A stretch of 64,000 nucleotides of DNA from Bullifex porci (GCF_009695635.1 NZ_VUNN01000007.1:1-64000); one strand, 5' to 3'. Numbered from the stretch's first letter, positions 30,071 through 39,816 are shown. Notes: generated by a model not told the origin, from the letters alone. Program-made: numbers and translations.

Positions 30071-31529
30071 TGATGAACCATTTATCCTATCTGGGCTTGA
30101 GCATTTAATGGATTGGAAGGCATTAGGAATTGAAATTATTGGTTCCTATCCCGATGGTAGAAGTGCTTTGGAGGGTATATTAACTCTTGAACCAGATATT
30201 GCACTTTTAGATATCTCAATGCCAGGCTTTAGCGGGCTTGAGCTACTTGAAAGAATAGAATCAGATGGTCTTAAGACAGAGGTTATCTTTATCAGTGGGT
30301 TCCAGGAATTTGATTATGTTCGTTCTGCGCTACTTCATGGTGCTCTCGATTACCTAGTAAAGCCAGTAGTACGCTCAGAGCTCTTAAAATCTCTATCTAG
30401 AGCTAAATGCTTTTCTGGAAAGCTAAATAGAGAGGAAAAGGAGAGTAGAACACCTGTATATACAGCCTTCTTTAGAGACCATAAGGAGCCATATGTATTA
30501 GTTCGTTCAGGCTCCTCTGAGTCCTCATCTACCTCCTTAGATAGACTTAAATCCTTTTCCTATCTTGAGCGTCTTAGATCTAAAATTGAACAAACAGGAC
30601 GTGGGTTTGTCTTTAGACATGGAGATGATGATTTTATCCTCTTTTCAGGGATGTCTAGAACCTCTGCCTTAGTTTATATGAAGGAGTGTGGCGATGAGAT
30701 ATATCGAAAAAATTCGATACGCATATGCTCTGTAATCAGTGAAGAGTTTTCATCTGTTTTAGATATGGAGGCTATGATCATAAAGTGTAGAGAAGCATAT
30801 TCCTGCTCCTACTATGCATCATTCTTCTCTGTGTATGAGTATTTAATCCCTGAAAAGGAGGTTGCAACCTCAACTGTAGAGGTAATGAAGTGGCGTGAGA
30901 TGCTAACTGCAGCTATTTTATCCTTAAATGAGGATAGAATAGAGGATTGCTGGTCCTCCTTTGTAACTGAGATAGCAACACTTCGAGAGAGTAGAAGAGA
31001 TGAGGTTTGCTTCTGCTTTTGTAACTGCTTACGTCTTATTTTAGATAAGCTTGCTGATTCAAAGCTAAAAATTGATGAACCAGATTTAAATTTACTCATG
31101 GAAAAGGGTAGAGAGACTAAGAGCTATCTTGAGCTTACAGAGCTATTTAGAAGGGAGCTTTTTAATATACATCATCAGCTTCTTGAGAGGGCTGGGCAGA
31201 AGAAGACTAAGGAGTATCTTGTTGCTTTAGAGTATATAGAGGAGCACTATCAGGAACAAATTGGTCTTAAGCAAATTGCTGATTTAGTTGGTATGAATAC
31301 ATATTATTTCTCTGCATATTTTAAGAAAAATACCGGTGAAAACTTTAAGGATTACCTCAGAAAGGTTCGCTTAGAGCATGCTGTTTCTCTAATGATAAGT
31401 ACAGATAAAAGTGTAACTGAGGTTGCTCAAGCAGTTGGATATCCAGATGTTAGAACCTTCTCTGATGTATTTCAAAGAGTATATAACGAAAAGCCTAGCT
31501 CATATATAAAAAGGGTAAGAGGAAAATGA
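30048..31529 (+). CDS. AraC-type response regulator (YesN type)
   Basis: A 493-residue response regulator. The receiver domain has the acidic pocket ADDEP, the phosphorylated Asp in IALLDISMPGFSGLEL, the Thr/Ser switch in IFISGFQEFDY and the Lys in DYLVKPV. A long middle linker (about residues 130-380) precedes two AraC helix-turn-helices (IGLKQIADLVGMNTYYFSAY and KSVTEVAQAVGYPDVRTF). Partner of the preceding kinase; it should activate the surrounding transport and hydrolase genes. It overlaps the next gene by 4 nt (ATGA). Confidence 0.9.
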   Translation: MIRLIMADDEPFILSGLEHLMDWKALGIEIIGSYPDGRSALEGILTLEPDIALLDISMPGFSGLELLERIESDGLKTEVIFISGFQEFDYVRSALLHGALDYLVKPVVRSELLKSLSRAKCFSGKLNREEKESRTPVYTAFFRDHKEPYVLVRSGSSESSSTSLDRLKSFSYLERLRSKIEQTGRGFVFRHGDDDFILFSGMSRTSALVYMKECGDEIYRKNSIRICSVISEEFSSVLDMEAMIIKCREAYSCSYYASFFSVYEYLIPEKEVATSTVEVMKWREMLTAAILSLNEDRIEDCWSSFVTEIATLRESRRDEVCFCFCNCLRLILDKLADSKLKIDEPDLNLLMEKGRETKSYLELTELFRRELFNIHHQLLERAGQKKTKEYLVALEYIEEHYQEQIGLKQIADLVGMNTYYFSAYFKKNTGENFKDYLRKVRLEHAVSLMISTDKSVTEVAQAVGYPDVRTFSDVFQRVYNEKPSSYIKRVRGK

Positions 31530-33583
31530 TAAGAACACCTAATGGCTCCTTTAAAAGTATATGGTTTGGTAACTTCTATCGCCCTGCCTTTGATGATAAG
31601 GAATTTGTAAGAAATACTCTAATAGCTCTTAAGGATATGGGCTTTACGTCTATTCTTCTTGATAGCAAGGCTTGGGAGGATTTCCAGCTAAGATATGAAG
31701 GAGGAGATCCAAGTAACTATGTCGAGATGCAGGAATATATGCAAAAGACTGCACGTGAAATAGGACTTAGCTATGAGTTTTTATCACTATATTTAAATGG
31801 TGATAACCTCTATCCAAATATTCGATTTTCACCTCCTATCTATGGAGAAAGTGTTTGCTTAAAGGATGGCTCTGATGGTAAGCACTATCTCTATTGGTCT
31901 GAAAAAGCAAAGGCCTCTATGGTAAACCATGTTAAGGGGTTAATAAGACTATATGGAGATGGCGTTACGACTATTGAGGGCGAAAATATCTCTGGAAAAC
32001 CTATGGTCTCAATGTGGGACCCTATTGTTGCACCATCTTTTGATAGCGATGGAAACGATAGATATATTTCCTATTTAAAGGGAATTTACTCTAATATTGA
32101 TGAGCTAAACTTGGCTTATGGCACATCATATAGTGACTTTGACGAGCTAGATATAAAGGAGCTATGGCTAGAGGGTACACCTAAAAACGAGGAAGAAAAG
32201 CACATTCGCTATGATAATAGAAGATGGCAGCGTGATGAGCTTATTTTGTACTTTAAGGAGATGAAAAAGCTCCTTACTGAGGTTGACTCTAATTTACTAT
32301 TGGTCCCTAATCTTACTCAGTGGGGTTACTTCCTAACGCTTGATGGTGTAAGAGTTGCAGGTGCTATGCTCTCTGACTTATGGGATACAGCAAATAGAGG
32401 AATTGATATATATCGACTCTCTGAATATGTAGATATCACACACTTTATATCTGTTCCTGTAACTCCTAGCGCCGATGCAGAGCCATATGTCACATCGTAC
32501 CACCATAGCATGATGAGAGTCATGAATAGAAATAGAGATTTTTTAGGAGGTCTTTATTTTGGAAGATATCTATACAATGATATCTACCGCACTCTCACAC
32601 CATGTGAGCTAATTGGCTCTATTGCTGCCTCTGGTGCAGGAGGGTACTACTCTTATGGTGTATGTGGCCTAGATGATGGCGGGTTAATGCATCGTATGAA
32701 TAGCTATTTTAGAGAGGACTTAAAGAGAGCTAATAGGTGGCTAGATACAGTACTTCCATTAACTGGTAAGAGATTAAATAGTGAAGCTGCAGTGCTTTTT
32801 CCTTCTGCTATGGCATTAGCAGAGGATTACTCTCAGAATAGTGAGAATCGTCGTCTCGATTCCCTTGGCTGGTATAAGCTACTACTAGACTATGGAATAT
32901 CTACAGATATAACAGATTTAAGTGATTTCTCTTTAAACTACGAAGCATACTCTATCCTTATACTTCCTGAGGATGATATGTACACCTTTGAGAGAGATAA
33001 AAGCGCTGAGGAAGTGCTTCGAAAGTTTGTTAATAAGGGTGGGGTAGTAATACACTCTCCAGGAAGCCAGGTTGCAAATTGTACCTTCAAAATAGATTGT
33101 GAGGACACAGAGCCATCTCCAGTTATATTTAGTGAGAAAGCTTTAATTACAACAACTATGTATAAAGCCTTTAGCGCTGGTGATGTAATTGCACGCTACT
33201 CTGTTAATCAGAAGGCTGCGGCAGTTAGGAGCTCATATGGTAGTGGCTTAATTATTTCTTTAGGCTTTGACTATGGACTATCATACATATCAAAGGAAAT
33301 ACCACATGTACCAATATGTGAGAAAAATAATGAGCTTTATCCAATTTCAATACTAAAAGAGTGCCCACTAAAGACATATTTTGAAGAGGCTCTAGAAAGA
33401 GAAATAAAATATGAATGCGATATTGAGAAAGCATTCTTTGAAAAAGGATTTATTTTGGTAAATCATAGATCTTACCCGTATACTATATCAGACGATGATA
33501 GAATATATGGTCCATATGACAATTTAAAAACTATACAGCCTCATTGCTGTGCGTTTATAGAAGCTAGAGGAGGAAAGAAATGA
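31526..33583 (+). CDS. GH42-like TIM-barrel protein with beta-galactosidase trimerisation-like domain
   Basis: A 685-residue cytoplasmic protein (no signal peptide). The N-terminal ~400 residues look like a GH-A TIM barrel (FGNFYRPAFDDKEFVRNTL; TSILLDSKAW; VSMWDPIVAPSFD; LLLVPNLTQWGYF), and residues ~420-560 resemble the Rossmann-like GATase/trimerisation domain of GH42 beta-galactosidases (LPLTGKRLNSEAAVLFPSA, ILILPEDDMYTFE, GGVVIHSPGS). The standard GH42 acid motif (WQ-x-x-NE) is not seen; Glu and Asp candidates lie around SMWDP and YGDGVTTIEGEN. It may be a divergent family. It is translationally coupled to the regulator and the next gene. Substrate unknown. Confidence 0.5.
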   Translation: MIRTPNGSFKSIWFGNFYRPAFDDKEFVRNTLIALKDMGFTSILLDSKAWEDFQLRYEGGDPSNYVEMQEYMQKTAREIGLSYEFLSLYLNGDNLYPNIRFSPPIYGESVCLKDGSDGKHYLYWSEKAKASMVNHVKGLIRLYGDGVTTIEGENISGKPMVSMWDPIVAPSFDSDGNDRYISYLKGIYSNIDELNLAYGTSYSDFDELDIKELWLEGTPKNEEEKHIRYDNRRWQRDELILYFKEMKKLLTEVDSNLLLVPNLTQWGYFLTLDGVRVAGAMLSDLWDTANRGIDIYRLSEYVDITHFISVPVTPSADAEPYVTSYHHSMMRVMNRNRDFLGGLYFGRYLYNDIYRTLTPCELIGSIAASGAGGYYSYGVCGLDDGGLMHRMNSYFREDLKRANRWLDTVLPLTGKRLNSEAAVLFPSAMALAEDYSQNSENRRLDSLGWYKLLLDYGISTDITDLSDFSLNYEAYSILILPEDDMYTFERDKSAEEVLRKFVNKGGVVIHSPGSQVANCTFKIDCEDTEPSPVIFSEKALITTTMYKAFSAGDVIARYSVNQKAAAVRSSYGSGLIISLGFDYGLSYISKEIPHVPICEKNNELYPISILKECPLKTYFEEALEREIKYECDIEKAFFEKGFILVNHRSYPYTISDDDRIYGPYDNLKTIQPHCCAFIEARGGKK

Positions 33584-35067
33584 AGAATATACCTGATGTA
33601 AAGCTTGGTATGATTGCAGTTAGTAGAGATTGCTTTATTGTTTCACTTTCAAGAAACAGAAGAAAGGCCTTTGCCTCTCAAATTAGAGCAAAGGGAATAG
33701 AAATTTATGAATCAGATATTGTTGTAGAGAATGAAAAGGATGCTCTTAAGGCAGTTGATGATGTTTCTAATGTGGGGTGTAATGCTTTAATTGTATTTTT
33801 AGGTAATTTCGGTCCAGAGACTCCTGAAACACTTATTGCAAAGCACTTTGATGGACCTGTAATGTATGTAGCTGCTGCAGAGGAAACAGGCGAAAACCTA
33901 ATTAATGGAAGAGGAGACGCTTATTGTGGAATGCTTAACTGCTCCTATAACCTTGGCTTAAGAAAGCTTAAGGCCTACATCCCTGAGTATCCTGTTGGAA
34001 GTGCAGAGGAGCTTGCTAATATGGCTCTCGATTTCGTTCCACTTGCAAGAGCTATTATCGGACTCAAGGGGTTAAAGATTATTACATTCGGACCTCGTCC
34101 ACAGGACTTCTTTGCTTGTAATGCTCCAATTAAGGCTCTCTATGATATTGGTGTAGAGGTTGAAGAAAATAGTGAGCTTGACCTTCTAGTTTCATTTAAG
34201 GAGCATGAAGGTGATAAGAGAATTGAGGATGTTGTTAAGGATATGGCAGCAGAGCTTGGTATAAAGGGTAATACATATCCAGAGCTTCTACCAAAGCTTG
34301 CTCAATTTGAGCTAACTCTCCTTGACTGGGCAGAAAACCATAAGGGAGAGAGAAAATATGTTGCCTTTGCAGATAAGTGCTGGCCAGCATTTCCATCACA
34401 ATTTGGCTTTGAGCCATGCTATGTAAATAGCCGATTAGCATCACGTGGTATTCCAGTTGCCTGTGAAGTTGATATCTATGGAGCACTCTCTGAATATATT
34501 GGTGCATGTATTACAGGCTCTCCAGTAACACTCTTAGACATAAATAACACTGTTCCAGCTGATATTTATGATGAGGGCATTAAGGGTAAGTTCCCATATA
34601 AGCTTACAGATACCTTCATGGGCTTCCACTGTGGAAATACTCCATTCTGCTGTCTTTGTGATGGCGCTTTAAATTATCAGATAATTCAAAACAGACTACT
34701 AGAAAATGGCGGAGAGCCTGATATCACAAGAGGAACTCTCGAGGGTGATATCAAGCCAGGTGATATAACCTTCTTTAGATTACAAACTACTCCAGATACA
34801 AAGCTTCAAGCATATATTGCTGAGGGTGAGGTTTTACCTGTTAGTACAAAGAGCTTTGGTGGAATTGGTATCTTTGCAATTAAGGAAATGGGAAGATTCT
34901 ATCGCCATGTACTTATTCGTAAGCGCTATCCACACCATGGTGCAGTTGCCTTTAAGCACTGTGGAGCAACTCTTTGGGCTCTATTTGATTACCTTGGAAT
35001 TAGTGATGTTGCTTACAATAGAAAAGAGGGCGATTTATATCCAGGTGAAAACCCATTTGTAAGGTGA
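33580..35067 (+). CDS. FucI/AraA-fold sugar isomerase
   Basis: A 495-residue protein of the L-fucose/L-arabinose isomerase superfamily. Visible elements are the N-terminal Rossmann domain (LGMIAVSRDCFIVSLSRNRR), the central VAFADKCWPAFPSQFGFEPCYVNSRL with conserved FEPC, the metal-site region CEVDIYGALSEYIG, and TFMGFHCGNTPFCCLC. Members isomerise aldoses to ketoses with Mn2+. It is followed by a xylulokinase-like kinase with overlapping stop/start region, so the product is probably a ketopentose such as xylulose or ribulose. No TIM-barrel XylA is nearby. Substrate is inference. Confidence 0.75.
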   Translation: MKNIPDVKLGMIAVSRDCFIVSLSRNRRKAFASQIRAKGIEIYESDIVVENEKDALKAVDDVSNVGCNALIVFLGNFGPETPETLIAKHFDGPVMYVAAAEETGENLINGRGDAYCGMLNCSYNLGLRKLKAYIPEYPVGSAEELANMALDFVPLARAIIGLKGLKIITFGPRPQDFFACNAPIKALYDIGVEVEENSELDLLVSFKEHEGDKRIEDVVKDMAAELGIKGNTYPELLPKLAQFELTLLDWAENHKGERKYVAFADKCWPAFPSQFGFEPCYVNSRLASRGIPVACEVDIYGALSEYIGACITGSPVTLLDINNTVPADIYDEGIKGKFPYKLTDTFMGFHCGNTPFCCLCDGALNYQIIQNRLLENGGEPDITRGTLEGDIKPGDITFFRLQTTPDTKLQAYIAEGEVLPVSTKSFGGIGIFAIKEMGRFYRHVLIRKRYPHHGAVAFKHCGATLWALFDYLGISDVAYNRKEGDLYPGENPFVR

Positions 35068-35072
35068 AAGCT

Positions 35073-36524
35073 ATGTATGTAATGGGAATAGATGCAGGGA
35101 CACAGAGTATAAAGGTTTTAGTCTATGATAGTGTAGCTCATAAGAAGGTTGCACTAGCTAAAGCTCCTCTTACTCTTATATCAAAAAGCGATGGAACTAG
35201 AGAGCAGAAAGCTGAGTCATGGCTTACTGCCTTAGAGGATGCAATACTCTCAATTCCTGAGGATATAAGAGAGAATGTTGAAGCAATAGCTATTTCAGGA
35301 CAGCAGCATGGCTTTGTCCCACTATCACAAAGTGGAGAGGTGTTATACAACGTAAAGCTATGGTGTGACACTTCAACTATAAATGAGTGTAAAGAGATAA
35401 GTGAAATAGCTGGAAAAGAGGTACTTGAAGAGTGTGGTAACCCAATTCTTCCTGGGTATACTGCTTCCAAAATACTATGGCTGAAAAAGTACTATCCTGA
35501 GCTTTATGATAAGGTGTGGAGAGTAATGCTTCCACATGATTATCTAAATTATGTCCTTACTGGAGCTGCAGTTATGGAAAGAGGCGATGCCTCTGGAACT
35601 GGCTTAATGGATATAAGAAGCGGGAAGTGGGATTTAAGAATATGCAATGCTATATCAAGTGACCTTATACAAAAGCTTCCAGAGATAAGAGAGGAAGGTG
35701 TAATTGGCTTTGTCACAAAAAACGCAGCTAAGCGCTTTGGTCTAAAGGAAGGAACTAAGGTTACTTCTGGTGGTGGTGACAATATGATGGCTGCGATCGG
35801 AACTAGAGCTGTTAGAGATGGAAGCATTACTATTAGCTTAGGAACTAGTGGTACAATGTTTTCTTCCTCATCTACTCCTGTCATCGACTCTAAAACTAAT
35901 TTAGCTTCCTTTAGATCTAGTCATGGCACTTGGCTTCCTTTACTTTGTACTATGAATTGTACAGTCGCAACTGAAGCCTTTAGAAAGGCTCGAGGATTAT
36001 CTGTTGATGAGCTTAGTACCCTTGCCTCCTCTGCGCCTATAGGCTCTGAGGGTGTAGTCTTTTTACCATTTTTAAATGGAGAGCGCTTCCCTGATTTACC
36101 AAAGGGTGAGGGTGTCTTTGGCGGCTTTAATAATGAAAACCTAAAGGATGCTAATATGGCTAGAAGTATCTTTGAAGGAGTAACCTTTGAATTCCTGCTT
36201 GGCCTTGATTCCTTTAAGGGTGCGTCAGAGATCACATTAACTGGTGGTGGCGCTAAAAGTAAGTTTTGGAGACAGCTTATTTCAGATGTTCTTAATCTTC
36301 CTGTTCGACTCTCTAGTGAGGAGGAGGCAGCAGCCTTTGGTGCTGCTCTTCAAGCACTATGGATAGTTGAAAACAAAAGAACAATTGGTGAAATAGTAGA
36401 TGAGCACTTAAGTTTAAGCTCTGAGCCGCTTACAATGCCAAATACGCTAAATCATGAGATGTATATGAAGCACTATGAAAAGTGGAAGAGCTATGTGAAT
36501 GCATTAACGCCTCTGTTTTCATAA
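35073..36524 (+). CDS. xylB: Xylulokinase-like FGGY kinase
   Basis: A 483-residue FGGY-family carbohydrate kinase. ATG at 35073 is preferred (AAGG 8 nt upstream, start inside the stop region of the isomerase); an in-frame GTG at 35064 exists. Marks: MGIDAGTQSIKVLVYD phosphate loop, AISGQQHG (typical of xylulokinases), the HDYLNYVLTG segment, the glycine-rich GGGDNMMAAIGT and TLTGGGAKSKFWRQLISDVLN. The GQQHG and GGGDN motifs favour D-xylulose over glycerol or L-ribulose. It ends the long cluster, with a terminator following. Preceded by the FucI-like isomerase, which should supply its ketose. Confidence 0.8.
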   Translation: MYVMGIDAGTQSIKVLVYDSVAHKKVALAKAPLTLISKSDGTREQKAESWLTALEDAILSIPEDIRENVEAIAISGQQHGFVPLSQSGEVLYNVKLWCDTSTINECKEISEIAGKEVLEECGNPILPGYTASKILWLKKYYPELYDKVWRVMLPHDYLNYVLTGAAVMERGDASGTGLMDIRSGKWDLRICNAISSDLIQKLPEIREEGVIGFVTKNAAKRFGLKEGTKVTSGGGDNMMAAIGTRAVRDGSITISLGTSGTMFSSSSTPVIDSKTNLASFRSSHGTWLPLLCTMNCTVATEAFRKARGLSVDELSTLASSAPIGSEGVVFLPFLNGERFPDLPKGEGVFGGFNNENLKDANMARSIFEGVTFEFLLGLDSFKGASEITLTGGGAKSKFWRQLISDVLNLPVRLSSEEEAAAFGAALQALWIVENKRTIGEIVDEHLSLSSEPLTMPNTLNHEMYMKHYEKWKSYVNALTPLFS

Positions 36525-36528
36525 ACTT

Positions 36529-36563
36529 TTAGCACGGTGAAGCTTATCATCGTGCTAAATTTT
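36529..36563. terminator. Bidirectional terminator between XylB-like and LacI genes
   Basis: TTAGCACGGTGA pairs with TATCATCGTGCTAA (one wobble and a shifted base) around AGCT, with TTTTT on the plus strand after it. It ends the carbohydrate operon and lies between converging genes. Confidence 0.8.
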
Positions 36564-37594
36564 TAAGAGAGCTTAACCTTACGATGGAAAGGAATTATTG
36601 AATCACGAGAGATTAGCTCTGTGTCGAGAAGAATTGGACTTGGCTTTGCTTCTGGGTCTCTAATACGCTCAAACATAGTCTCTCCAGCTGTAAAGCCTAT
36701 TTGGAATGCGGGCTGGTTAATTGTTGTGATACTAGGAACAGCAATAGATGCAACCTCAATGTTATCAAAGCCAACGACACCAATATCTCTTGGTACATTT
36801 AGACCATATCTGTTTGCTGCTTTGATAACTGAAAGTGCAAATACATCTGCTGCACAAAATATAGCATCAGGTCTATCATCTGTGCCTAGTAGCTGAGATG
36901 CTGCCGATAGCCCAAGACTGTATGAAACCTCTGGAAGAGATATTTTCCAGTTAGGAGGTATTGTTACTTCTCTTTCTGCTAAAGCCGCTTCAAAGCCTCT
37001 AAGCCTTTCCTGCGCATAGTTATAGGAAATAGGGCCATTAATAAATGCAATTCTTCTATAGTTTAGGTTTAAAATATGATTAGTCGCATTCTTAGCAGCT
37101 AAATAGTCATTTATACTCACATAAACAGAGGATGCATCCTTGTTATACTCACAGCATTGAACTAGAGGAATCTCCTCCTCTATTGCATTTGCAATTGGAA
37201 GCTCAAGCTTTCTTCCTAAGCAAATTATTCCACCTACACACGTCTTTTTAGATACAAATAATAAATTAGAAAGATTTTTTGAATCGATATTTCCTGTATA
37301 TATAATTACTGGAAAGCCATGTGCTGTCGCACTAGTTTTAATACCCTTTAGGATATTGTTATAAAATGGGTTTTCTATGGTTGGGAGAATAACCATTATA
37401 ACGTTATTAGAGTTATTACTATTTTGCTTTACTAGTGCTTCAAGATCATAGCCTGCATTTTTAATTGCATTCTCAATTAATATTCTTGTTTTCCCCTGTA
37501 CAAGCTCTGGGTGCTTTAATACACGTGAAACTGTAGCAGGAGATACTCCTGCTTCCTTAGCAATTTTTGTAACTGGAATACTTGCTCGTGCCAT
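36563..37594 (-). CDS. LacI-family transcriptional regulator
   Basis: A 343-residue regulator with an N-terminal LacI HTH (IPVTKIAKEAGVSPATVSRVLKHPELV) and a periplasmic-binding-like ligand domain (VIMVILPTIENPFYNNILKG, PDAIFCAADVFALSVIKAA, GVVGFDNIEVASIAVPSIT). It diverges from the epimerase/dehydrogenase/ribose-type ABC cluster and probably represses it and itself in the absence of sugar. The 210-nt gap holds AT-rich ATTTCAT-type repeats and a palindrome (next entry) that may be its operator. Confidence 0.9.
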   Translation of the reverse strand: MARASIPVTKIAKEAGVSPATVSRVLKHPELVQGKTRILIENAIKNAGYDLEALVKQNSNNSNNVIMVILPTIENPFYNNILKGIKTSATAHGFPVIIYTGNIDSKNLSNLLFVSKKTCVGGIICLGRKLELPIANAIEEEIPLVQCCEYNKDASSVYVSINDYLAAKNATNHILNLNYRRIAFINGPISYNYAQERLRGFEAALAEREVTIPPNWKISLPEVSYSLGLSAASQLLGTDDRPDAIFCAADVFALSVIKAANRYGLNVPRDIGVVGFDNIEVASIAVPSITTINQPAFQIGFTAGETMFERIRDPEAKPSPILLDTELISRDSIIPFHRKVKLS

Positions 37595-37636
37595 ATAAGA
37601 GATAATAACATGTTTCTGAAAGCTTGTAAATATTTC

Positions 37637-37648
37637 TGAAATATTTCA
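37637..37648. promoter_or_regulatory. Possible LacI-family operator
   Basis: TGAAATATTTCA is a perfect 12-nt palindrome 43 nt upstream of the LacI gene, in a gap with repeated ATTTCAT segments (around 37645, 37655, 37778-37794). Such dyads are usual LacI-family targets, but the centre lacks the common CG, so this is tentative. Confidence 0.35.
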
Positions 37649-37804
37649 TTATTTATTTCATAAGAAAGTTCTTAATTTAATTCATTAAATATTAAGAAAT
37701 TAACTACGAATAAATTTTTCCTTGTGTTTGTAACAAATCGGGTTTATCATAATAAATGAAGTAAAAAAGAAAATTATTTCATTTTATTTCATTAAAGGGA
37801 GGAT

Positions 37805-38728
37805 TTGATGAAGCTTGGCTTTCTAAGTGCTATTCTTGATGGCTGGACATATGAAGAAATGATGGATGTTGCTCATGAAATGGGCTTTAAATGTGTTGAG
37901 GTAGCTTGCTGGCCGCAGGGAAAAGCAGAAAGAAGATATGCAGGAGTTAGTCATATCGATGCTGAAAGAGTATTAAATGATGATGAATATTGCGCTCACA
38001 TTTTATCATATGCAGCAAAGAGTAATGTTGAAATCTCTTCCCTCGGCTACTATCCAAATCCTTTAGACAGCAATATTGAAAAAAGAAATGCTGCTATTAA
38101 TCATATAATGTGCCTTATAAAGGCTTCTGCAAAATTAAATGTAAATATGGTTACAACCTTTATAGGTAGAGACCAGAACCTTGATTTAGAAGATAACTTA
38201 AAGCTTGTTAGTGAGATTTGGCCTCCTATTTTAAAGCTAGCTGAGGAGCTTAATGTTAAAGTTGCTATTGAAAACTGTCCAATGCTCTTTACTAGAGACC
38301 AATGGCCAGGTGGACAAAACATTTTTACTTCTCCTGCAAACTGGAGAAGAGTTTTCGATATTCTAAAAAGTGATAGCTTAGGAATTAACTTTGATCCATC
38401 ACACTTTATTTGGCAGATGCTTGATTATAACAAGGCTGTTTATGACTTTAAGGATAAGCTATTCCACATCCACTTTAAGGATATAAAGCTCTACCCTGAG
38501 AAGCTTAAGGAAGTAGGTACTATGGCATATCCACTAGATTATATGGCTCCAAAGCTTCCTTCCTTTGGAGACGTTAAGTGGGATGAATTTGCTTGTGCCT
38601 TAACAGATATCAGATATGAAGGCTATGCAGTTATTGAAATTGAGGATAAGGCCTTTGAGGGCTCAAAAGAGAAAATCCTCGATTCTTTAAGAATTTCAAA
38701 GAAATATATGGAAAACTTTATTATTTGA
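37805..38728 (+). CDS. Sugar phosphate isomerase/epimerase-like TIM barrel
   Basis: A 307-residue AP-endonuclease-2-type TIM-barrel (xylose-isomerase-like) protein: LGFLSAILDGWTYEEMMDVA, GFKCVEVACWPQG, EISSLGYYPNPLD, KVAIENCPM (metal-binding Glu), INFDPSHFIWQ (Asp/His pair) and HIHFKDIK. Members include inosose dehydratase, ketose 3-epimerases and hydroxypyruvate isomerase. First gene of the cluster behind the LacI regulator; AAAGGGAGG is at the start. Precise substrate unresolved, but pairing with a Gfo/Idh/MocA dehydrogenase and ribose-type ABC transporter suggests a sugar or cyclitol. Confidence 0.8.
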   Translation: MMKLGFLSAILDGWTYEEMMDVAHEMGFKCVEVACWPQGKAERRYAGVSHIDAERVLNDDEYCAHILSYAAKSNVEISSLGYYPNPLDSNIEKRNAAINHIMCLIKASAKLNVNMVTTFIGRDQNLDLEDNLKLVSEIWPPILKLAEELNVKVAIENCPMLFTRDQWPGGQNIFTSPANWRRVFDILKSDSLGINFDPSHFIWQMLDYNKAVYDFKDKLFHIHFKDIKLYPEKLKEVGTMAYPLDYMAPKLPSFGDVKWDEFACALTDIRYEGYAVIEIEDKAFEGSKEKILDSLRISKKYMENFII

Positions 38729-38738
38729 GGGTTTTGAT

Positions 38739-39773
38739 ATGAAGGTTGCTTTTATTGGTTGCGGTAGTATTACTAAGCAGCGTCACGCATATGAATATAG
38801 CTTAAGAAAGGATGTTGAGATTGCAGGCTTCTTTGACTTTGTTAAAGAACGTAGTGAAGAACTTGTAAAGAAGTTTGGTGGAAAGGTTTATTCTACATTA
38901 GATGAGCTATTAGATGACAAAGAGGTTGAGCTTGTATCTGTTTGTGTTGCTAATGCTTATCATGCAGAAGTTTCTATAAAGGCATTAAAGAAGGGTAAGC
39001 ACGTTCTTTGTGAAAAGCCAATGGCTATTACATTAGAGGATTGCCAGGCAATGGTTGCTGCTGCTCATGAGAGTGGAAAACGCTTAATGATTGGACATAA
39101 CCAGAGACTTACACCTGCCCATAAGAGAGCAAGGGAGATAATTTCATCTGGTGAGATGGGAAAGGTTTTAACCTTTAATACTATGTTCTGTCATGGTGGC
39201 CCTGAGTCTTGGAGTGTAGAAAATAGTAAAAATACTTGGTTCTTTAAAAAATCCTCAGCAGCCTTTGGCTCAATGGCTGATTTAGGAATCCACAAGATAG
39301 ACCTAATTAGATATTTACTTGGTGATGATATTTTATCTGTTTATTCACAGATGAGAGTCCTTGATAAGACCTTTGAGGATGGCTCTCCAATAGAGGTTGA
39401 TGATAACTCAGTTGAGCTATTAACCTTCAAAAAGGGTGCTTTTGGAACTGTTACTACAAGCTGGACATGCTATGGAACAGAATTTAATACAACTAATATC
39501 TTCTGCCAAAAGGGAATATTAAAGCTTTATTCAGACCCTGAGTATTCATTAATTATTGTTCATTCAGATGGAAGAGAAGAAAAGCTTGCTTTAGATAGAA
39601 TGCAAACAAATTCTGATAGTCAGCAGGCTAGCTCCGGAGTTATCGATGAATTTGTAGATTCTATTCTTGAAAATAGACCTAGCATCCTTGATGCTGAGGA
39701 TATTATTAAATCAATGCAGGCCGTATTTGCTTGTCAGCTTTCAGACAAGAAGGGTACAGCTGTAAATATTTAG
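38739..39773 (+). CDS. Gfo/Idh/MocA-family dehydrogenase
   Basis: A 344-residue NAD(P)-dependent oxidoreductase. N-terminal Rossmann fold VAFIGCGSITKQRHAYEY, then the HVLCEKPMAITLEDC motif with the catalytic-region EKP, and the C-terminal fold starting GSMADLGIHKIDLIRYLLG, where GIHKIDL is the usual GxHxxD. It probably oxidises the sugar or inositol-like compound handled by its partners. Starts 10 nt after the preceding gene. Confidence 0.85.
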   Translation: MKVAFIGCGSITKQRHAYEYSLRKDVEIAGFFDFVKERSEELVKKFGGKVYSTLDELLDDKEVELVSVCVANAYHAEVSIKALKKGKHVLCEKPMAITLEDCQAMVAAAHESGKRLMIGHNQRLTPAHKRAREIISSGEMGKVLTFNTMFCHGGPESWSVENSKNTWFFKKSSAAFGSMADLGIHKIDLIRYLLGDDILSVYSQMRVLDKTFEDGSPIEVDDNSVELLTFKKGAFGTVTTSWTCYGTEFNTTNIFCQKGILKLYSDPEYSLIIVHSDGREEKLALDRMQTNSDSQQASSGVIDEFVDSILENRPSILDAEDIIKSMQAVFACQLSDKKGTAVNI

Positions 39774-39816
39774 TTAATTATGCCTAGAAGGCAAAAAATA
39801 AAAAGGAGTGAATTTT

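Noticed and set aside
33580-35067. Naming the isomerase fucI or araA
   Set aside because: The fold is that of the FucI/AraA group but specificity residues cannot be judged here and the kinase partner is xylulokinase-like; no gene symbol is given.
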